From: JAUIAI01 sp050633665
Lineage (GTDB): Bacteria > Pseudomonadota > Gammaproteobacteria > Burkholderiales > Burkholderiaceae_E
DNA length: 64,000 nt
Direction of reading: 5' to 3'
Assembly (NCBI GenBank): GCA_050633665.1
Contig: JBOEGY010000001.1
Location: 902,929 to 966,928 of the forward strand
Shown here: in pieces, positions 41,925-51,261 of the stretch
Layout: every line of letters begins with the position of its first letter
Numbering within the stretch: the stretch's first letter is position 1
Notes under the pieces: generated by a model
Told to the model about the DNA's origin: nothing
Databases searched by the model: none
Seen by the model: only the letters and a program-made list of their open reading frames with translations
Position numbers and translations under genes: made by a program

Positions 41925-44423
41925 ATGCGAGCTGTTTTCTCACACGTACTCCGCTTTGCGCACCGTGACTGGCGTAGCGGGGAGTTGACCTTGTTGCTGG
42001 CCGCCCTGGTCGTCGCGGTGGCGTCGCTGGCCGCCGTCGGCTTCTTTGTGGACCGGCTTCGCGTGGCACTGGATGTCCAGGCGGCGCAGCTACTCGGTGC
42101 AGACCTTGTCGTCAGGAGTCAGCGGCAGATACCGCAAGACTATATTTCAAAAGCCGAAGAGTTAAACCTGCAGGTGGCGCAAACCGTGTCGTTTCCCAGT
42201 ATGGTCTCTTATGAGGGCATTCCGCGTCTTGCGTCTGTCAAGGCTTTCAGTGCGTCATATCCGTTGCGGGGGCAGCTTCGAGTCCTGACCGATGATGATC
42301 GCCTTGATCGGGTTGCGACAAACCTGCCGGTCTCGGGGCAGGCTTGGGTTGACCCCCAGTTGGCTACCGCGATTAATGCCAGGCCTGGTAGCAAGCTGGC
42401 ATTGGGTGATTCACACTTCGATCTGACCGAGCTCATTGCCCTGGAGCCAGATCGCGGGGGTGGTTTTGCGAGTCTGGCGCCGCGCATTCTGATTCCATTG
42501 GAAGATTTGCCACAAACCGGGCTGGTACAACTGGGCAGCCGCGTGACCTACCGCTTAATGGTCGCCGGCGATGCCGCCCCGGTGGCGCAGTACACCAGCT
42601 GGCTGGAACCCAGGCTGACCACCAGTCAACGGGTGGAAACTGCTCAGGAAGGGCGCCCCAGCCTGCGGGTGACGCTCGATCGGGCTGAGCAGTTTCTGTC
42701 TCTGGTGGCTTTGTTATCAGCCTTGATTGCCGCGGTGGCGGTTGCGCTGGCATCGCGCCGGTTCGCGCAACGTCATCTGGACGCCTGCGCGGTGATCAAA
42801 GCTATTGGCATGACTCAGTCATTGCTGATGAAAGTGCTGGTCGGCGAATTGCTGTTGGTCGCGCTGGCCGGTGGTTTACTTGGCGCCTTACTCGGATGGG
42901 CGCTGCATTTCGGACTCGCCTGGTCAATTGCCCCTCTGGTGGCGATTCCCTTGCCACAGCCAAGCCTCTGGCCGGCGGTTCAGGCCTTGCTGGCGTCTCT
43001 GGTCTTGTTGCTCGGGTTTGGCGCGTTTCCTTTTGTCCGGCTTGCCGGCGTGCCGCCGCTGCGGGTCTTGCGTCGCGACCTCGGCGGGACTTCGGCACCG
43101 GTCTGGATAGGCGGGTTGATTGCGCTGGCCTGTTTTGCTGGCTTGCTGTTCTGGCTGAGTAATGATCGCCGTCTGGCCGGCTATGCACTGGGCGGGTTTG
43201 TAGTCGGTGGGATGGTTTTCTCACTGTGCGCGTTTTTCCTTGTGTGGCTGGTTGGCAAGGCCCGCAACATGCCAGTCATCGCCAGGAGCCCAGTGGTGCG
43301 CCTGGCGCTGGCCTCCTGGTCACGCCGCCGCGCGTCGGCGGTGAGTCAGACGGTTGCCTTGTCAGTCGGCCTGATGGCATTGATTCTCCTGACGGTGACC
43401 CGTACCGATCTGATCGAGGGCTGGCAACGCGCAACACCGGCTGACGCGCCGAACCGTTTTGTCGTCAATATCCAGCCTGACCAGATCGATTCTGTTGACC
43501 AGATTCTGACCAAGAGTGGCGGCGATTCGCCTGGTCTGTACCCGATTGTGCGAGGTCGCCTGGTCAAAATTAATGGTCAGCAGGCCAAGCCACCTGCCGG
43601 TGAGCCGGAAGGCGGACAGGCAGGCAATACGCTTAACCGCGAATTGAATCTGTCATTCATGGAAAAGATGCCGGTGCATAACAAACTGATTAAAGGCACC
43701 TGGTTCAACCCGAAAGCGGCAGAGGTATCGGTTGAGGATTCCTTATTCGAGTCGTTGGGCTTGAAGATAGGCGACGAGCTGACATTCGATGTGGCGGGCG
43801 AGATGGCAACGGCAACCGTATCAAGTACCCGCAAAGTTGCCTGGGATTCAATGCAATTGAATTTCTTCATGATTCTGACGCCGGCGGTGCTCGCGGAGAT
43901 GCCGCAAAGCTGGGTTACCGCTTATAACCAGCCCGAGCAATCCGAAACGGACCGCGAGTTACTAAAAGAGCACCCCAATCTGACGGTATTTGATACCGGC
44001 TTAATCCTGCGCCAGATACAACGCCTGCTTGGCCAGGTTGTTCAAGCCGTGCAGTTCTTGTTCCTGCTGACCCTCGCTGCAGGGGTTACGGTGTTGTACG
44101 GAGCGCTGGCAACCTCGCGCGACGAACGTACCAAAGAGGCCGGCCTGATGCGGGCGCTAGGCGCGTCGCGTCGGCAACTGGGTGCGGCTCAGTTCTGGGA
44201 GTTAATGCTCTCAGGCGGTTTGTCCGGGTTTCTGGCTGCCGGCGGCGCGTTGATTACCGGAGCGGTGCTGGCGAACAAGGTTTTTCAGTTCGAGTTGGCA
44301 ACCCGTTGGGAGATTTTGCCCGCCGGATTGCTGGCAGGTGCATTGATTGCCGTTCTTGCTGGCTGGATGGGTTTGCGGCCGGTGCTGAACTCGCCGCCGT
44401 TGTCGACGTTGCGAGCGGTCTGA
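41925..44423 (+). CDS. YbbP-type FtsX-like ABC permease
   Basis: Large membrane permease of 832 aa: an N-terminal helix (LTLLLAALVVAVASLAAVGFF), an extracytoplasmic domain, two FtsX-type four-helix modules and a terminal helical group. GLMRALGASRRQLGAAQFWEL near the end is the FtsX-family signature. YbbP-like proteins normally pair with the ATPase YbbA, but no ATPase gene lies next to it, so its partner must be elsewhere. It could also be part of a lipoprotein- or lysophospholipid-related exporter. The ATG at 41925 is chosen over the GTG at 41913; neither has a good ribosome site. An inverted-repeat terminator follows the stop. Confidence 0.85.
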   Translation: MRAVFSHVLRFAHRDWRSGELTLLLAALVVAVASLAAVGFFVDRLRVALDVQAAQLLGADLVVRSQRQIPQDYISKAEELNLQVAQTVSFPSMVSYEGIPRLASVKAFSASYPLRGQLRVLTDDDRLDRVATNLPVSGQAWVDPQLATAINARPGSKLALGDSHFDLTELIALEPDRGGGFASLAPRILIPLEDLPQTGLVQLGSRVTYRLMVAGDAAPVAQYTSWLEPRLTTSQRVETAQEGRPSLRVTLDRAEQFLSLVALLSALIAAVAVALASRRFAQRHLDACAVIKAIGMTQSLLMKVLVGELLLVALAGGLLGALLGWALHFGLAWSIAPLVAIPLPQPSLWPAVQALLASLVLLLGFGAFPFVRLAGVPPLRVLRRDLGGTSAPVWIGGLIALACFAGLLFWLSNDRRLAGYALGGFVVGGMVFSLCAFFLVWLVGKARNMPVIARSPVVRLALASWSRRRASAVSQTVALSVGLMALILLTVTRTDLIEGWQRATPADAPNRFVVNIQPDQIDSVDQILTKSGGDSPGLYPIVRGRLVKINGQQAKPPAGEPEGGQAGNTLNRELNLSFMEKMPVHNKLIKGTWFNPKAAEVSVEDSLFESLGLKIGDELTFDVAGEMATATVSSTRKVAWDSMQLNFFMILTPAVLAEMPQSWVTAYNQPEQSETDRELLKEHPNLTVFDTGLILRQIQRLLGQVVQAVQFLFLLTLAAGVTVLYGALATSRDERTKEAGLMRALGASRRQLGAAQFWELMLSGGLSGFLAAGGALITGAVLANKVFQFELATRWEILPAGLLAGALIAVLAGWMGLRPVLNSPPLSTLRAV

Positions 44424-44430
44424 GCAACAA

Positions 44431-44458
44431 AAAAGACGTTCCTGGTGGAACGTCTTTT
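44431..44458. terminator. Bidirectional intrinsic terminator
   Basis: AAAAGACGTTCC-TGGT-GGAACGTCTTTT is a perfect 12-bp stem with a 4-base loop, with A's on the left arm and T's on the right. It sits between the convergent YbbP-like gene and the DUF4124-like gene and can stop transcripts from both. Confidence 0.75.
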
Positions 44459-44479
44459 GAGTTGAGTCGCGTTAGCGGC

Positions 44480-44902
44480 TTATCGAACCCAGATTCGGAT
44501 CCTCGCCTCAGGCGGCAACTTGCACAGTTTGGCAGCAACATAATACTTGCCGCCAATCTTACGGCAGGCTGTATATGGATCATCGCGTTGCTGATTCATC
44601 GTATCAGTCTGATCTCCAAGCAAGTCCATTGGCGACTTCTTGTTTGACGGCGTGATTCCCGGCGGTACTTTTCCGGCGCGCCAGCGTTGCACTTGTTTGG
44701 CGCCTTTGCAGCGCTGGTCCGAATAGGAGGTGCCGTTATCGTCAAGAGTGCATCGATAGATGCTCGTGGTCGTATCGACCACTTTCTTCTTGGCAGCATA
44801 AGCGGGTGATGCAAACATAACCGCAAAGGTAAAAGCGGCGATCAGTCCCACAGCGGCTAGAAAAAGTGGTCCGGTCGCGTACGTTGCGCGCATTTTGGAC
44901 AT
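44480..44902 (-). CDS. DUF4124-like exported protein
   Basis: Small secreted protein of 140 aa with a long N-terminal signal (PLFLAAVGLIAAFTFAVMFASPAYA). The mature part begins KKKVVDTTTSIYRCTLDDNGTSYSDQRC, which resembles the DUF4124 pattern of a short beta fold with a disulphide (two Cys). A further Cys pair occurs in YTACRKIGGKYYVAAKLC. The function is unknown. It is divergent from rmuC, with a 210-base gap that contains no other gene I can see. Confidence 0.75.
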   Translation of the reverse strand: MSKMRATYATGPLFLAAVGLIAAFTFAVMFASPAYAAKKKVVDTTTSIYRCTLDDNGTSYSDQRCKGAKQVQRWRAGKVPPGITPSNKKSPMDLLGDQTDTMNQQRDDPYTACRKIGGKYYVAAKLCKLPPEARIRIWVR

Positions 44903-45112
44903 TGTTTAACTCCGGTTGGCTATAAAGAACGAACGAGCAACTTCTTGGTGCTGCCCGTCGCCAATCAATGGTCGCGGCACGCCGGGTTTGGCCCTGTGAA
45001 CTACATCACAAAACGGCCGTTTGTCTCTGATAATTGGCCGTTGATCGAAAGGCGGGCGCCAGAGCCGCCTGAATCCGCAAGCCTGTGTTGAGATATACTG
45101 GATGAAAAACCA

Positions 45113-46336
45113 GTGTCTGGAGCTTATTCCGCTTTGATTGAAACCACTGAACCGCAATTGCTGTTCTGGCTGCTGATTGTCGTTGGCGGGCTGGTCGTTA
45201 TTGGCATTGGCATGTTGACGGTTTTGCTTGCCCGCCGTCAGCCAGACCCGGAACCCGGCCTGCGAATGCTGGCACAGCAGCTGGCGGCTCAAATGCATCA
45301 TCAGCAGGAGTCCGGCAAAGACTTGTCCGCCGTCACCCGGGAGAGTCGCCATGAATTATTGGGATCGGTTCATGACCTGAGCCATTCACTGGGCCATCAG
45401 TTCAGCCGACTACAGGAGACGGTCGACCGTCAGATCGGTTCAATGCGCCAGGAAAACAATGAGCGCCTTGAGTCAATCCGCCATACCGTTGATGAGCGGC
45501 TTCAGACGACCCTGGAGCAAAAGCTTGGCGAATCATTCCGACTCGTGTCTGAGCGGCTTGAGCAGGTTCAACGCGGGCTGGGCGAGATGCAGCATCTGGC
45601 CGCGGACGTCGGCGATCTCAAAAGAGTGCTGACCAATGTGAAGACCCGGGGGGTGTGGGGCGAGGCCCACCTGGCCGCTGCGCTGGAGCAACTGTTTGCG
45701 CCGGGGCAGTATCAGCGCAATGTTGAAGTGGTCCCCGGCAGTGGCGAGCGGGTGGATTTTGCGTTGAGCCTGCCTGGTGGTGCGGTTCCGCTTTGGCTGC
45801 CCATAGACGCCAAGTTTCCACGTGAGGACTACGAAAGACTTCTGAAAGCGCATGAGGCGGCCGATCAAGGCGCCGCTGATGCAGCCGCCCGCAAACTCGA
45901 GGTCAGGGTGCGACAGGAGGCGCGGTCCATCAGCAGCAAATACGTCGTGCCACCGCACAGTACTGATTTCGGCTTGTTATACCTGCCCGTTGAAGGGCTT
46001 TTCGCCGAGGTGGCGAGAAGACCGGGACTGCTGGACGGCTTGCAGACGGACTTTCGCATCATGATTGTCGGCCCGACAACCCTGGCCGCCATTTTGTCGA
46101 GCCTGCATATGGGTCTTAAGACAATGGCAGTCGAACAGCGTTCCGGAGAGATTCGCCGGCTGCTCACCTCGGTCAAGACCGAATTCGGCCAGTTTGGCGA
46201 GATGCTCGCCAAGACGCGCCAACAGCTAGAAAAAGCAGCGGGCAATATCGGCGATGCGGAGAATCGCTCCCGCGCCATAACGCGCCGTCTGAGCGATGTT
46301 GAAGGCTTGCCCAAGCCGGGCGCGCCAGACCAATAG
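45113..46336 (+). CDS. rmuC: DNA recombination protein RmuC
   Basis: RmuC-family protein of 407 aa. A membrane anchor near residues 16-38 (QLLFWLLIVVGGLVVIGIGM) is followed by a coiled coil (about 60-170) and the nuclease-like RmuC domain (VKTRGVWGEAHLAAALEQLF, PIDAKFPREDY, FGLLYLPVEGLFAEV, GPTTLAAILSSLHMGLKT). RmuC limits inversion at short inverted repeats in E. coli. The start is uncertain: GTG 45113 lies very close to a TATACT box near 45094, so a TTG at 45134 may be the real start. Confidence 0.9.
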   Translation: MSGAYSALIETTEPQLLFWLLIVVGGLVVIGIGMLTVLLARRQPDPEPGLRMLAQQLAAQMHHQQESGKDLSAVTRESRHELLGSVHDLSHSLGHQFSRLQETVDRQIGSMRQENNERLESIRHTVDERLQTTLEQKLGESFRLVSERLEQVQRGLGEMQHLAADVGDLKRVLTNVKTRGVWGEAHLAAALEQLFAPGQYQRNVEVVPGSGERVDFALSLPGGAVPLWLPIDAKFPREDYERLLKAHEAADQGAADAAARKLEVRVRQEARSISSKYVVPPHSTDFGLLYLPVEGLFAEVARRPGLLDGLQTDFRIMIVGPTTLAAILSSLHMGLKTMAVEQRSGEIRRLLTSVKTEFGQFGEMLAKTRQQLEKAAGNIGDAENRSRAITRRLSDVEGLPKPGAPDQ

Positions 46337-46707
46337 GCGAATCGAGCCTTCCCCGGCTCAACCCCGGAATGCTGCAAGCCCTTAGCCGAATTTCTGATCT
46401 GCCTGGGTGGTCGGGTCTGGTGCATTTGCGGCATCGCACCATTTCGATTTTTCAACGCGGAAAACGTATTTTTGTATTAAGAAAAATTCACGCAACTCAT
46501 TGAATAAGAATGAGAATAATCGTCACAGAATAGTGATAAAAATCTGTTGCCGCGCAACAAAACCAGTTAAACTCCTTGGCGTTACGCAGCAGTGCAAGAA
46601 GCGCCGACATGCTCCGGTGCAGTCGATTCGCCGGATGGCCATGCCGCCAGAGCCCATCGACCTTGCAGCGAGCAGCGTCCCAGGATTTTGTTCATTTAGG
46701 AGAAACC
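46337..46707 (+). other. 371-base regulatory gap upstream of aceA
   Basis: No gene seen. The stretch 46440-46545 is clearly AT-rich compared with the surroundings. It contains a Fur-like array (AATGAGAATAATCGTC, 12 of 16 matches to a Fur-type repeat), a perfect inverted repeat at 46545-46559 and a TTAAAC -10-like hexamer at 46567. The last 130 bases form a leader with the ribosome site AGGAGA ahead of the aceA ATG. Confidence 0.5.
46545..46559. promoter_or_regulatory. Perfect inverted repeat upstream of aceA
   Basis: TGTTGC-CGC-GCAACA is a perfect 6-bp palindrome with a 3-base spacer. It sits about where the -35 element of a TTAAAC promoter would lie, 149 bases upstream of the aceA start. 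It looks like an operator for a dimeric regulator. Which one is unknown; candidates include RpiR- or ScfR-type carbon regulators. Confidence 0.4.
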
Positions 46708-48021
46708 ATGACAACGAGAGAACAAGCAGCTCAGCAACTTCAGAAAGACTGGTCAGAGAATCCCCGCTGGCGCGGTATCAAGCGCACCTACAGCGCTGAG
46801 GACGTGATCAAGCTGCGCGGTTCGTTGCAAATTGAGCACACGCTGGCCAAGCGCGGTTCCGAGAAGCTTTGGAAGCTGATTAACGAAGAGCCCTTCGTGA
46901 ACTCTCTGGGAGCACTTACCGGCAATCAGGCAATGCAGCAGGTTAAAGCCGGTCTGAAAGCAATTTACCTTTCGGGTTGGCAGGTTGCCGGCGATGCAAA
47001 CGTCGCGGGCGAAATGTACCCGGACCAGTCTTTGTATCCTGCCAATTCGGTCCCGTCTGTTGTCAGCCGTATCAACAACACCCTGACCCGTGCCGACCAG
47101 ATTCAGTGGATGGAAGGTGTTGGCCCCGAAGACGAAGGCTTTATTGATTACTTTGCGCCGATCGTTGCGGATGCTGAAGCCGGTTTCGGTGGTGTGCTGA
47201 ACGCTTTTGAGCTGATGAAGTCCATGATTAACGCAGGTGCTGCCGGCGTTCATTTCGAAGATCAGCTTGCCTCAGTCAAGAAATGTGGCCACATGGGCGG
47301 CAAGGTTCTGGTTCCGTCAAAAGAGCAGGTTGCCAAGCTCAGCGCAGCGCGACTTGCTGCGGACGTCATGGGCGTACCAACCATTCTGCTGGCTCGTACT
47401 GACGCAGAAGCAGCTGATCTGGTGACCTCTGACGTAGACGATTACGACAAGCCGTTCCTTACCGGAGAGCGCACGGTAGAAGGCTTTTACCGCACCAACA
47501 ATGGTATTGAGCAGGCGATCTCGCGTGGTCTGGCTTATGCTCCGTATGCTGATCTCATCTGGTGTGAAACCGGTACGCCTGATCTCGATTTCGCTCGCAA
47601 GTTTGCTGAAGCGATTCATAAAGAGTTCCCGGGCAAGATGTTGTCGTATAACTGTTCGCCTTCGTTCAACTGGAAGAAGAACATCGACGAAGCCACTATT
47701 GCCAAGTTTCAGCGTGAGCTGGGCGCGATGGGTTACAAATTCCAGTTCATCACGCTGGCCGGTTTCCATGCGCTCAACTACGGCATGTTCGAGCTGGCTT
47801 ACGGCTATGCCCGTGAGCAGATGTCTGCATTCGTCAAGCTGCAGGAAGCTGAGTTCGCTGCTGCGGATCGTGGCTTCACCGCGGTCAAACACCAGCGCGA
47901 AGTCGGTACCGGTTACTTCGACGCAGTGACCACCACGATCGAAGCTGAGGCATCAACGGCCGCACTGAAAGGGTCGACCGAAGACGAGCAGTTTTTCGAT
48001 AGCAGCAAAAAAGTTGCCTGA
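46708..48021 (+). CDS. aceA: Isocitrate lyase
   Basis: Cleaves isocitrate to glyoxylate and succinate, opening the glyoxylate shunt for growth on acetate or fatty acids. The protein is 437 aa with the active-site motif KKCGHMGGKVLVP (catalytic C193), GHM and the metal-binding acidic region VADAEAGFGG. GWQVAGDANVAGEMYPDQSLYP and CSPSFNWKKNID complete the family. Start ATG 46708 is placed by AGGAGA at 46698-46703; the open frame to 46576 is leader sequence. Malate synthase is not in the window. The gene has its own regulatory gap and a strong terminator, so it is probably a single-gene unit. Confidence 0.97.
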   Translation: MTTREQAAQQLQKDWSENPRWRGIKRTYSAEDVIKLRGSLQIEHTLAKRGSEKLWKLINEEPFVNSLGALTGNQAMQQVKAGLKAIYLSGWQVAGDANVAGEMYPDQSLYPANSVPSVVSRINNTLTRADQIQWMEGVGPEDEGFIDYFAPIVADAEAGFGGVLNAFELMKSMINAGAAGVHFEDQLASVKKCGHMGGKVLVPSKEQVAKLSAARLAADVMGVPTILLARTDAEAADLVTSDVDDYDKPFLTGERTVEGFYRTNNGIEQAISRGLAYAPYADLIWCETGTPDLDFARKFAEAIHKEFPGKMLSYNCSPSFNWKKNIDEATIAKFQRELGAMGYKFQFITLAGFHALNYGMFELAYGYAREQMSAFVKLQEAEFAAADRGFTAVKHQREVGTGYFDAVTTTIEAEASTAALKGSTEDEQFFDSSKKVA

Positions 48022-48040
48022 TTGACTGTCAGTCTTGGAA

Positions 48041-48072
48041 AACGGCCGGAGTTTCTCCGGCCGTTTTTTTTT
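48041..48072 (+). terminator. Strong intrinsic terminator after aceA
   Basis: AACGGCCGGAG-TTT-CTCCGGCCGTT, a perfect 11-bp GC-rich stem with a 3-base loop, followed directly by a run of T's to 48072. It lies 20 bases after the aceA stop. Confidence 0.93.
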
Positions 48073-48128
48073 ACCGGCTGACTATCGCGGTCTGCTGAAT
48101 CGAAAATACCTGTTTTGGATGTTGAGCA

Positions 48129-48701
48129 ATGAATCTTTATTTCCGGCTGGTCTGGACTTTGCTGCGATGCTGGCTGGGTAAGCCAATCCATTCCGATCAA
48201 ACGCTGGTGGTTCGACGCCGGGTCTTGTTGAATGATCTCGATATCAATCTGCACCTGAATAATGGTCGCTACCTGACTCTGCTCGACCTGGCCATTCTTG
48301 AGTTCTTTGCGCGCAGTCAGTTTCTGGCCCCGATGCTCCGCAAGAAATGGCGGCCGATGGCCGGTGGAGCGGTGATTACTTTTCGCCGACAACTGTCAGC
48401 GCTTCAAGCCTATGATCTGCATTTTCGGTGGTCTTGCTCTGATGACCGCTGGAATTACATGACATTCGAGTTCATCGCGGACGGCCAACTCTGCGCGGCC
48501 GGCATTATGAAAGGCGGGTTAGTTGGCAAGGACGGATTAGTCGCAACTGATCAGTACGTCACTCAGTTAAGCGGGGAGCGACGGGCTGCTGTGCAGACTC
48601 TGATGGACCGCGAACTAACGCCGGCAGTACAAGAGTGGCGTCTGACCGAGAACAATATCCATCAGAGCGCCAGAAACCGGCACCTTTCCCGTCCGGCCTA
48701 A
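48129..48701 (+). CDS. Hot-dog thioesterase (4HBT-like)
   Basis: Acyl-CoA thioesterase-like protein of 190 aa. LNDLDINLHLNNGRYLTLLDLA is the hot-dog central-helix segment, with a conserved Asp/Asn pair near residues 39-47, and YNYM-like beta strands follow (AYDLHFRWSCSDDRWNYMTFEFI). It resembles the FcoT/THEM6-type thioesterases. The substrate is unknown. It follows the aceA terminator and should have its own promoter. Confidence 0.83.
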   Translation: MNLYFRLVWTLLRCWLGKPIHSDQTLVVRRRVLLNDLDINLHLNNGRYLTLLDLAILEFFARSQFLAPMLRKKWRPMAGGAVITFRRQLSALQAYDLHFRWSCSDDRWNYMTFEFIADGQLCAAGIMKGGLVGKDGLVATDQYVTQLSGERRAAVQTLMDRELTPAVQEWRLTENNIHQSARNRHLSRPA

Positions 48702-48772
48702 TCCGACGGTGCCGATGGTTTAGTCCCCAGGGCCAGATCACAGCGGTCTAGGCGTTCAGTCCAATTGTGGGT

Positions 48773-48790
48773 TTGCGCCGAGGCGCGCAA
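48773..48790 (+). promoter_or_regulatory. Hairpin in the leader of the pilus operon
   Basis: TTGCGCC-GA-GGCGCGCAA pairs 7 bases with a single bulged G, about 32 bases before the flp start. It may structure the pilin mRNA leader. There is no T-run, so it is not a terminator. Confidence 0.25.
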
Positions 48791-48822
48791 TCTTCTCTTC
48801 AGTTAACCACTGGAGAGCAAAC

Positions 48823-49095
48823 ATGTCGTTCAAGCGTCGCCACCGCGACTCACAACTCGGTCAGGGCATGACCGAGTACATCATCATTGTTGCGCTGATC
48901 GCCGTTGCAGCGATTGGCACTTACTCGTTGCTGGGCCAAACCGTTCGGAATCAAACGGCTGGGTTGGCGCTCGAAATTTCCGGTAAAGCCGGCCGGTCCG
49001 CAATCTCGGCTGCGGGAACCAATGCCTCGCAAGCCCAAACTAAGGCTAACAAGAAAAAAGGGCTTTCCAACTACGACGACGGCAATACGCAATGA
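48823..49095 (+). CDS. flp: Flp-type pilin
   Basis: Major pilin candidate of the Tad system, 90 aa. The prepilin motif is SQLG|QGMTEY: cleavage after Gly leaves a Glu at +5 and Tyr at +6, the Flp hallmark, followed by the helix IIIVALIAVAAIGTYSLLG. The C-terminal part is Ala/Gln/Lys-rich and longer than in many Flp pilins (about 60-75 aa). CTGGAGAG lies 5 bases before the ATG. The stop overlaps the start of the next gene. First gene of the pilus operon. Confidence 0.9.
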   Translation: MSFKRRHRDSQLGQGMTEYIIIVALIAVAAIGTYSLLGQTVRNQTAGLALEISGKAGRSAISAAGTNASQAQTKANKKKGLSNYDDGNTQ

Positions 49096-50423
49096 ACCGT
49101 CAGCGCGGCCAGGTTCTATTGCTTTGCCTGATCATGGCATGGCTCGGTGTGGCCGCGCTGATATTCGTCTTTGATTCCGGACAGGCCGTCAGCGCCAAGT
49201 CCCGAACCGTCACAGCTGCGGATACGGCTGCATTCAGTGCCGCCTCCTGGAGAGCCCGTGTGCTGAACTACAACGCCTATTCGAATCGGGCAATCGTGGC
49301 TCAGGAAGTAGCGGTAGCTCAGGCTATTACGCTGGAGTCATGGGCTTACTATTTTGAGCACTTCACCGAGACGATGAAGGACTTCTCTCAAATCTATCCG
49401 CCAGCCTATTCGTTCGCCCGGGCGGTTAATGAGTTGGCGCAATACTCCCGGCAGGCAACCGAATACGCCGCCACAGCGGAAATCATCGCGCGTGATGCGC
49501 CCGGTTATGGCTATAAGACACTGCTCGCGCAAAGTCAGCGGGTGATGCATTACACCGCCAGTGATTTTGGCCTGAGCGCAATAGCCCAGGAAGTCGCCGG
49601 TACCGGCGACAATCGGATCAAAGCCTATGTTCTGCCGGTCGGAACCAGGCACAAGCAGTTTGTGCATCGGTACGAATCGGACCCCGACCGGCAGAGAATG
49701 CGCAAAGTGGTGGAGCGGTCACTGGATCGGTTTACAGCCGGCTCGCGCGACGCCAATTTCGCCTTGCCGCTACCTGGCGGTTGCCTCCCGCTTGGCGGGT
49801 CCGTGAAAGATAGCCTGTGGCAATACAAAAAACGTGGCGGCACCAAGCTCGCCCCGGGCCTGGACCGCTGGGAGGCGGCCGACACGGCCTCTATCCATGT
49901 CCCGGTGCGCAAGCGGTTTTCGCGGCGCTGCCAGAGTCAGGAGTTATATCCGATGGGGTGGGGCGCCAGCGAGCTGACAACCCGAAGCGCCCGGGATGAA
50001 ATTCTGGCCAATCCCGGCGGGGTTGAAATCAGTGCCTACGCATTGGATAACGCTGAAGATGATCTGTCTGATAGCAAGCGCTTCAATCATCGAGGAACCG
50101 GAATTGCCAGAGTCTTTGACCTGAACTATGAGCGCCTGCAAAACAAGCGTTTTCCCCGAAATCGGGTGGTTGTTCTGGCCAAACTGAAGCACGACAAAAT
50201 CCGGTTTTCGCGCGCGCTCACAGAAGACGGTACTCGCCTGACCGGTAAGCCACAGCTACCAAGGGATCAGATGCGGGCGGTGGGTGTGGCTGAAGTCTAT
50301 TTCCGGCGCCCGCCCGGTACGGGTCGGAATGGCGAACTTGCCAGCCTGTACAACCCGTATTGGCAAGTGCGTTTGGCGACTGCCACGCGCGCAGAAAAGA
50401 CGGTGGCTGCCAATGCGCCCTGA
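49092..50423 (+). CDS. TadG-like pilus-associated protein
   Basis: Membrane-anchored protein of 443 aa with a prepilin-like start (MNRQRGQVLLLCLIMAWLGVAALIFVFDSG), but Leu rather than Glu at +5, as in TadG proteins. The helix is followed by AVSAKSRTVTAADTAAFSAASWRARVLNYNAYSNRA, the usual Tad-related region. The long periplasmic part holds beta strands and several Arg/Lys-rich stretches. No VWA MIDAS motif is evident. It is translated from within the flp stop (ATGA overlap). Confidence 0.83.
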   Translation: MNRQRGQVLLLCLIMAWLGVAALIFVFDSGQAVSAKSRTVTAADTAAFSAASWRARVLNYNAYSNRAIVAQEVAVAQAITLESWAYYFEHFTETMKDFSQIYPPAYSFARAVNELAQYSRQATEYAATAEIIARDAPGYGYKTLLAQSQRVMHYTASDFGLSAIAQEVAGTGDNRIKAYVLPVGTRHKQFVHRYESDPDRQRMRKVVERSLDRFTAGSRDANFALPLPGGCLPLGGSVKDSLWQYKKRGGTKLAPGLDRWEAADTASIHVPVRKRFSRRCQSQELYPMGWGASELTTRSARDEILANPGGVEISAYALDNAEDDLSDSKRFNHRGTGIARVFDLNYERLQNKRFPRNRVVVLAKLKHDKIRFSRALTEDGTRLTGKPQLPRDQMRAVGVAEVYFRRPPGTGRNGELASLYNPYWQVRLATATRAEKTVAANAP

Positions 50424-51261
50424 ATTGGTTTCGGCGTCACGCGCCAGTCGGCTTCGCCAACAAGGGCAGGCGCTGATCGAAGCGCTCATCGGCGGTGCGC
50501 TGCTTGTCACCATCATGTTATTGATCATCATCCTGGGCAAGTACCAGGCGACTGAACTGGCGGCCATACAAGCGGCGCGCGCCATCGCGTTTGACTGTGC
50601 TTCATTGCCGGGAACCTGTCAGGGGTCGCGACCAGGCAGTGCCAGCGTCGCCCGCCTGCGTTCCCGGTTTACCGGTGTTGAAAAACCCGATTATTTTCAT
50701 TCGCAGCTCTGGACTACCCGGTCCGCAGACTCCCTGCTTGAATCGGCGGCTCACGCAAAATTATCCATCAGGCAGGAATCATTCGGCGCGATGCCCAATG
50801 CAGCCAGGCGCGGCCCGGCCGGGCAGCGCCATAGTGCTGTTGAGATTATCTCCAGTGCTGCCGGCCCGGGCCGGTTCGGCTTGAACATTCAGCACGGTTT
50901 GATCTCTGCCAATGTTGAGCTGGCATTGCTGAAGTCGCGGGGGCCTGCTGAGCCTGGCCAGATGCTTTCGGGTATGGCGCTGACCCCGACTGCCAAAGCG
51001 TCGATTCTGACCGATTCCTGGAATGCGTCTGGTCCGTACGGTGGCGCGGAATCGGTGCACGCCCGAGTCGACAAGGGCTGGCGAGTGAACAACACACTCG
51101 ACCGTGTGATTCGCGCCGGCTATGGCGGCACCAAAGCTTTCATGAAAAGCATGAACCTGCTGTTTCTGGAAGATCAGGCTGATCACTTCAAACATCAGGA
51201 GATACCGATGGACCTTATTCCGCTCGACCGGCAAGGCGACGTACCCGGGGCGGCGCCATGA
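50413..51261 (+). CDS. TadE-like pseudopilin
   Basis: Pseudopilin candidate of 282 aa. RLRQQG|QALIEALIGGALLVTIML has a Glu at +5 after the Gly cleavage site and a 20-residue membrane helix. The rest is mostly polar, with a long region that has no motif I recognise. The ATG at 50413 overlaps the TadG-like stop by 11 bases and gives a proper start next to the helix; the longer frame from 50284 is out of place. Longer than usual TadE proteins (150-200 aa). The stop overlaps the next gene by 4 bases. Confidence 0.8.
   Translation: MRPELVSASRASRLRQQGQALIEALIGGALLVTIMLLIIILGKYQATELAAIQAARAIAFDCASLPGTCQGSRPGSASVARLRSRFTGVEKPDYFHSQLWTTRSADSLLESAAHAKLSIRQESFGAMPNAARRGPAGQRHSAVEIISSAAGPGRFGLNIQHGLISANVELALLKSRGPAEPGQMLSGMALTPTAKASILTDSWNASGPYGGAESVHARVDKGWRVNNTLDRVIRAGYGGTKAFMKSMNLLFLEDQADHFKHQEIPMDLIPLDRQGDVPGAAP

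Noticed and set aside
46576..46707. 44-residue N-terminal extension of isocitrate lyase
   Set aside because: No ribosome site before 46576, whereas AGGAGA precedes the ATG at 46708; the extra residues do not match the family.
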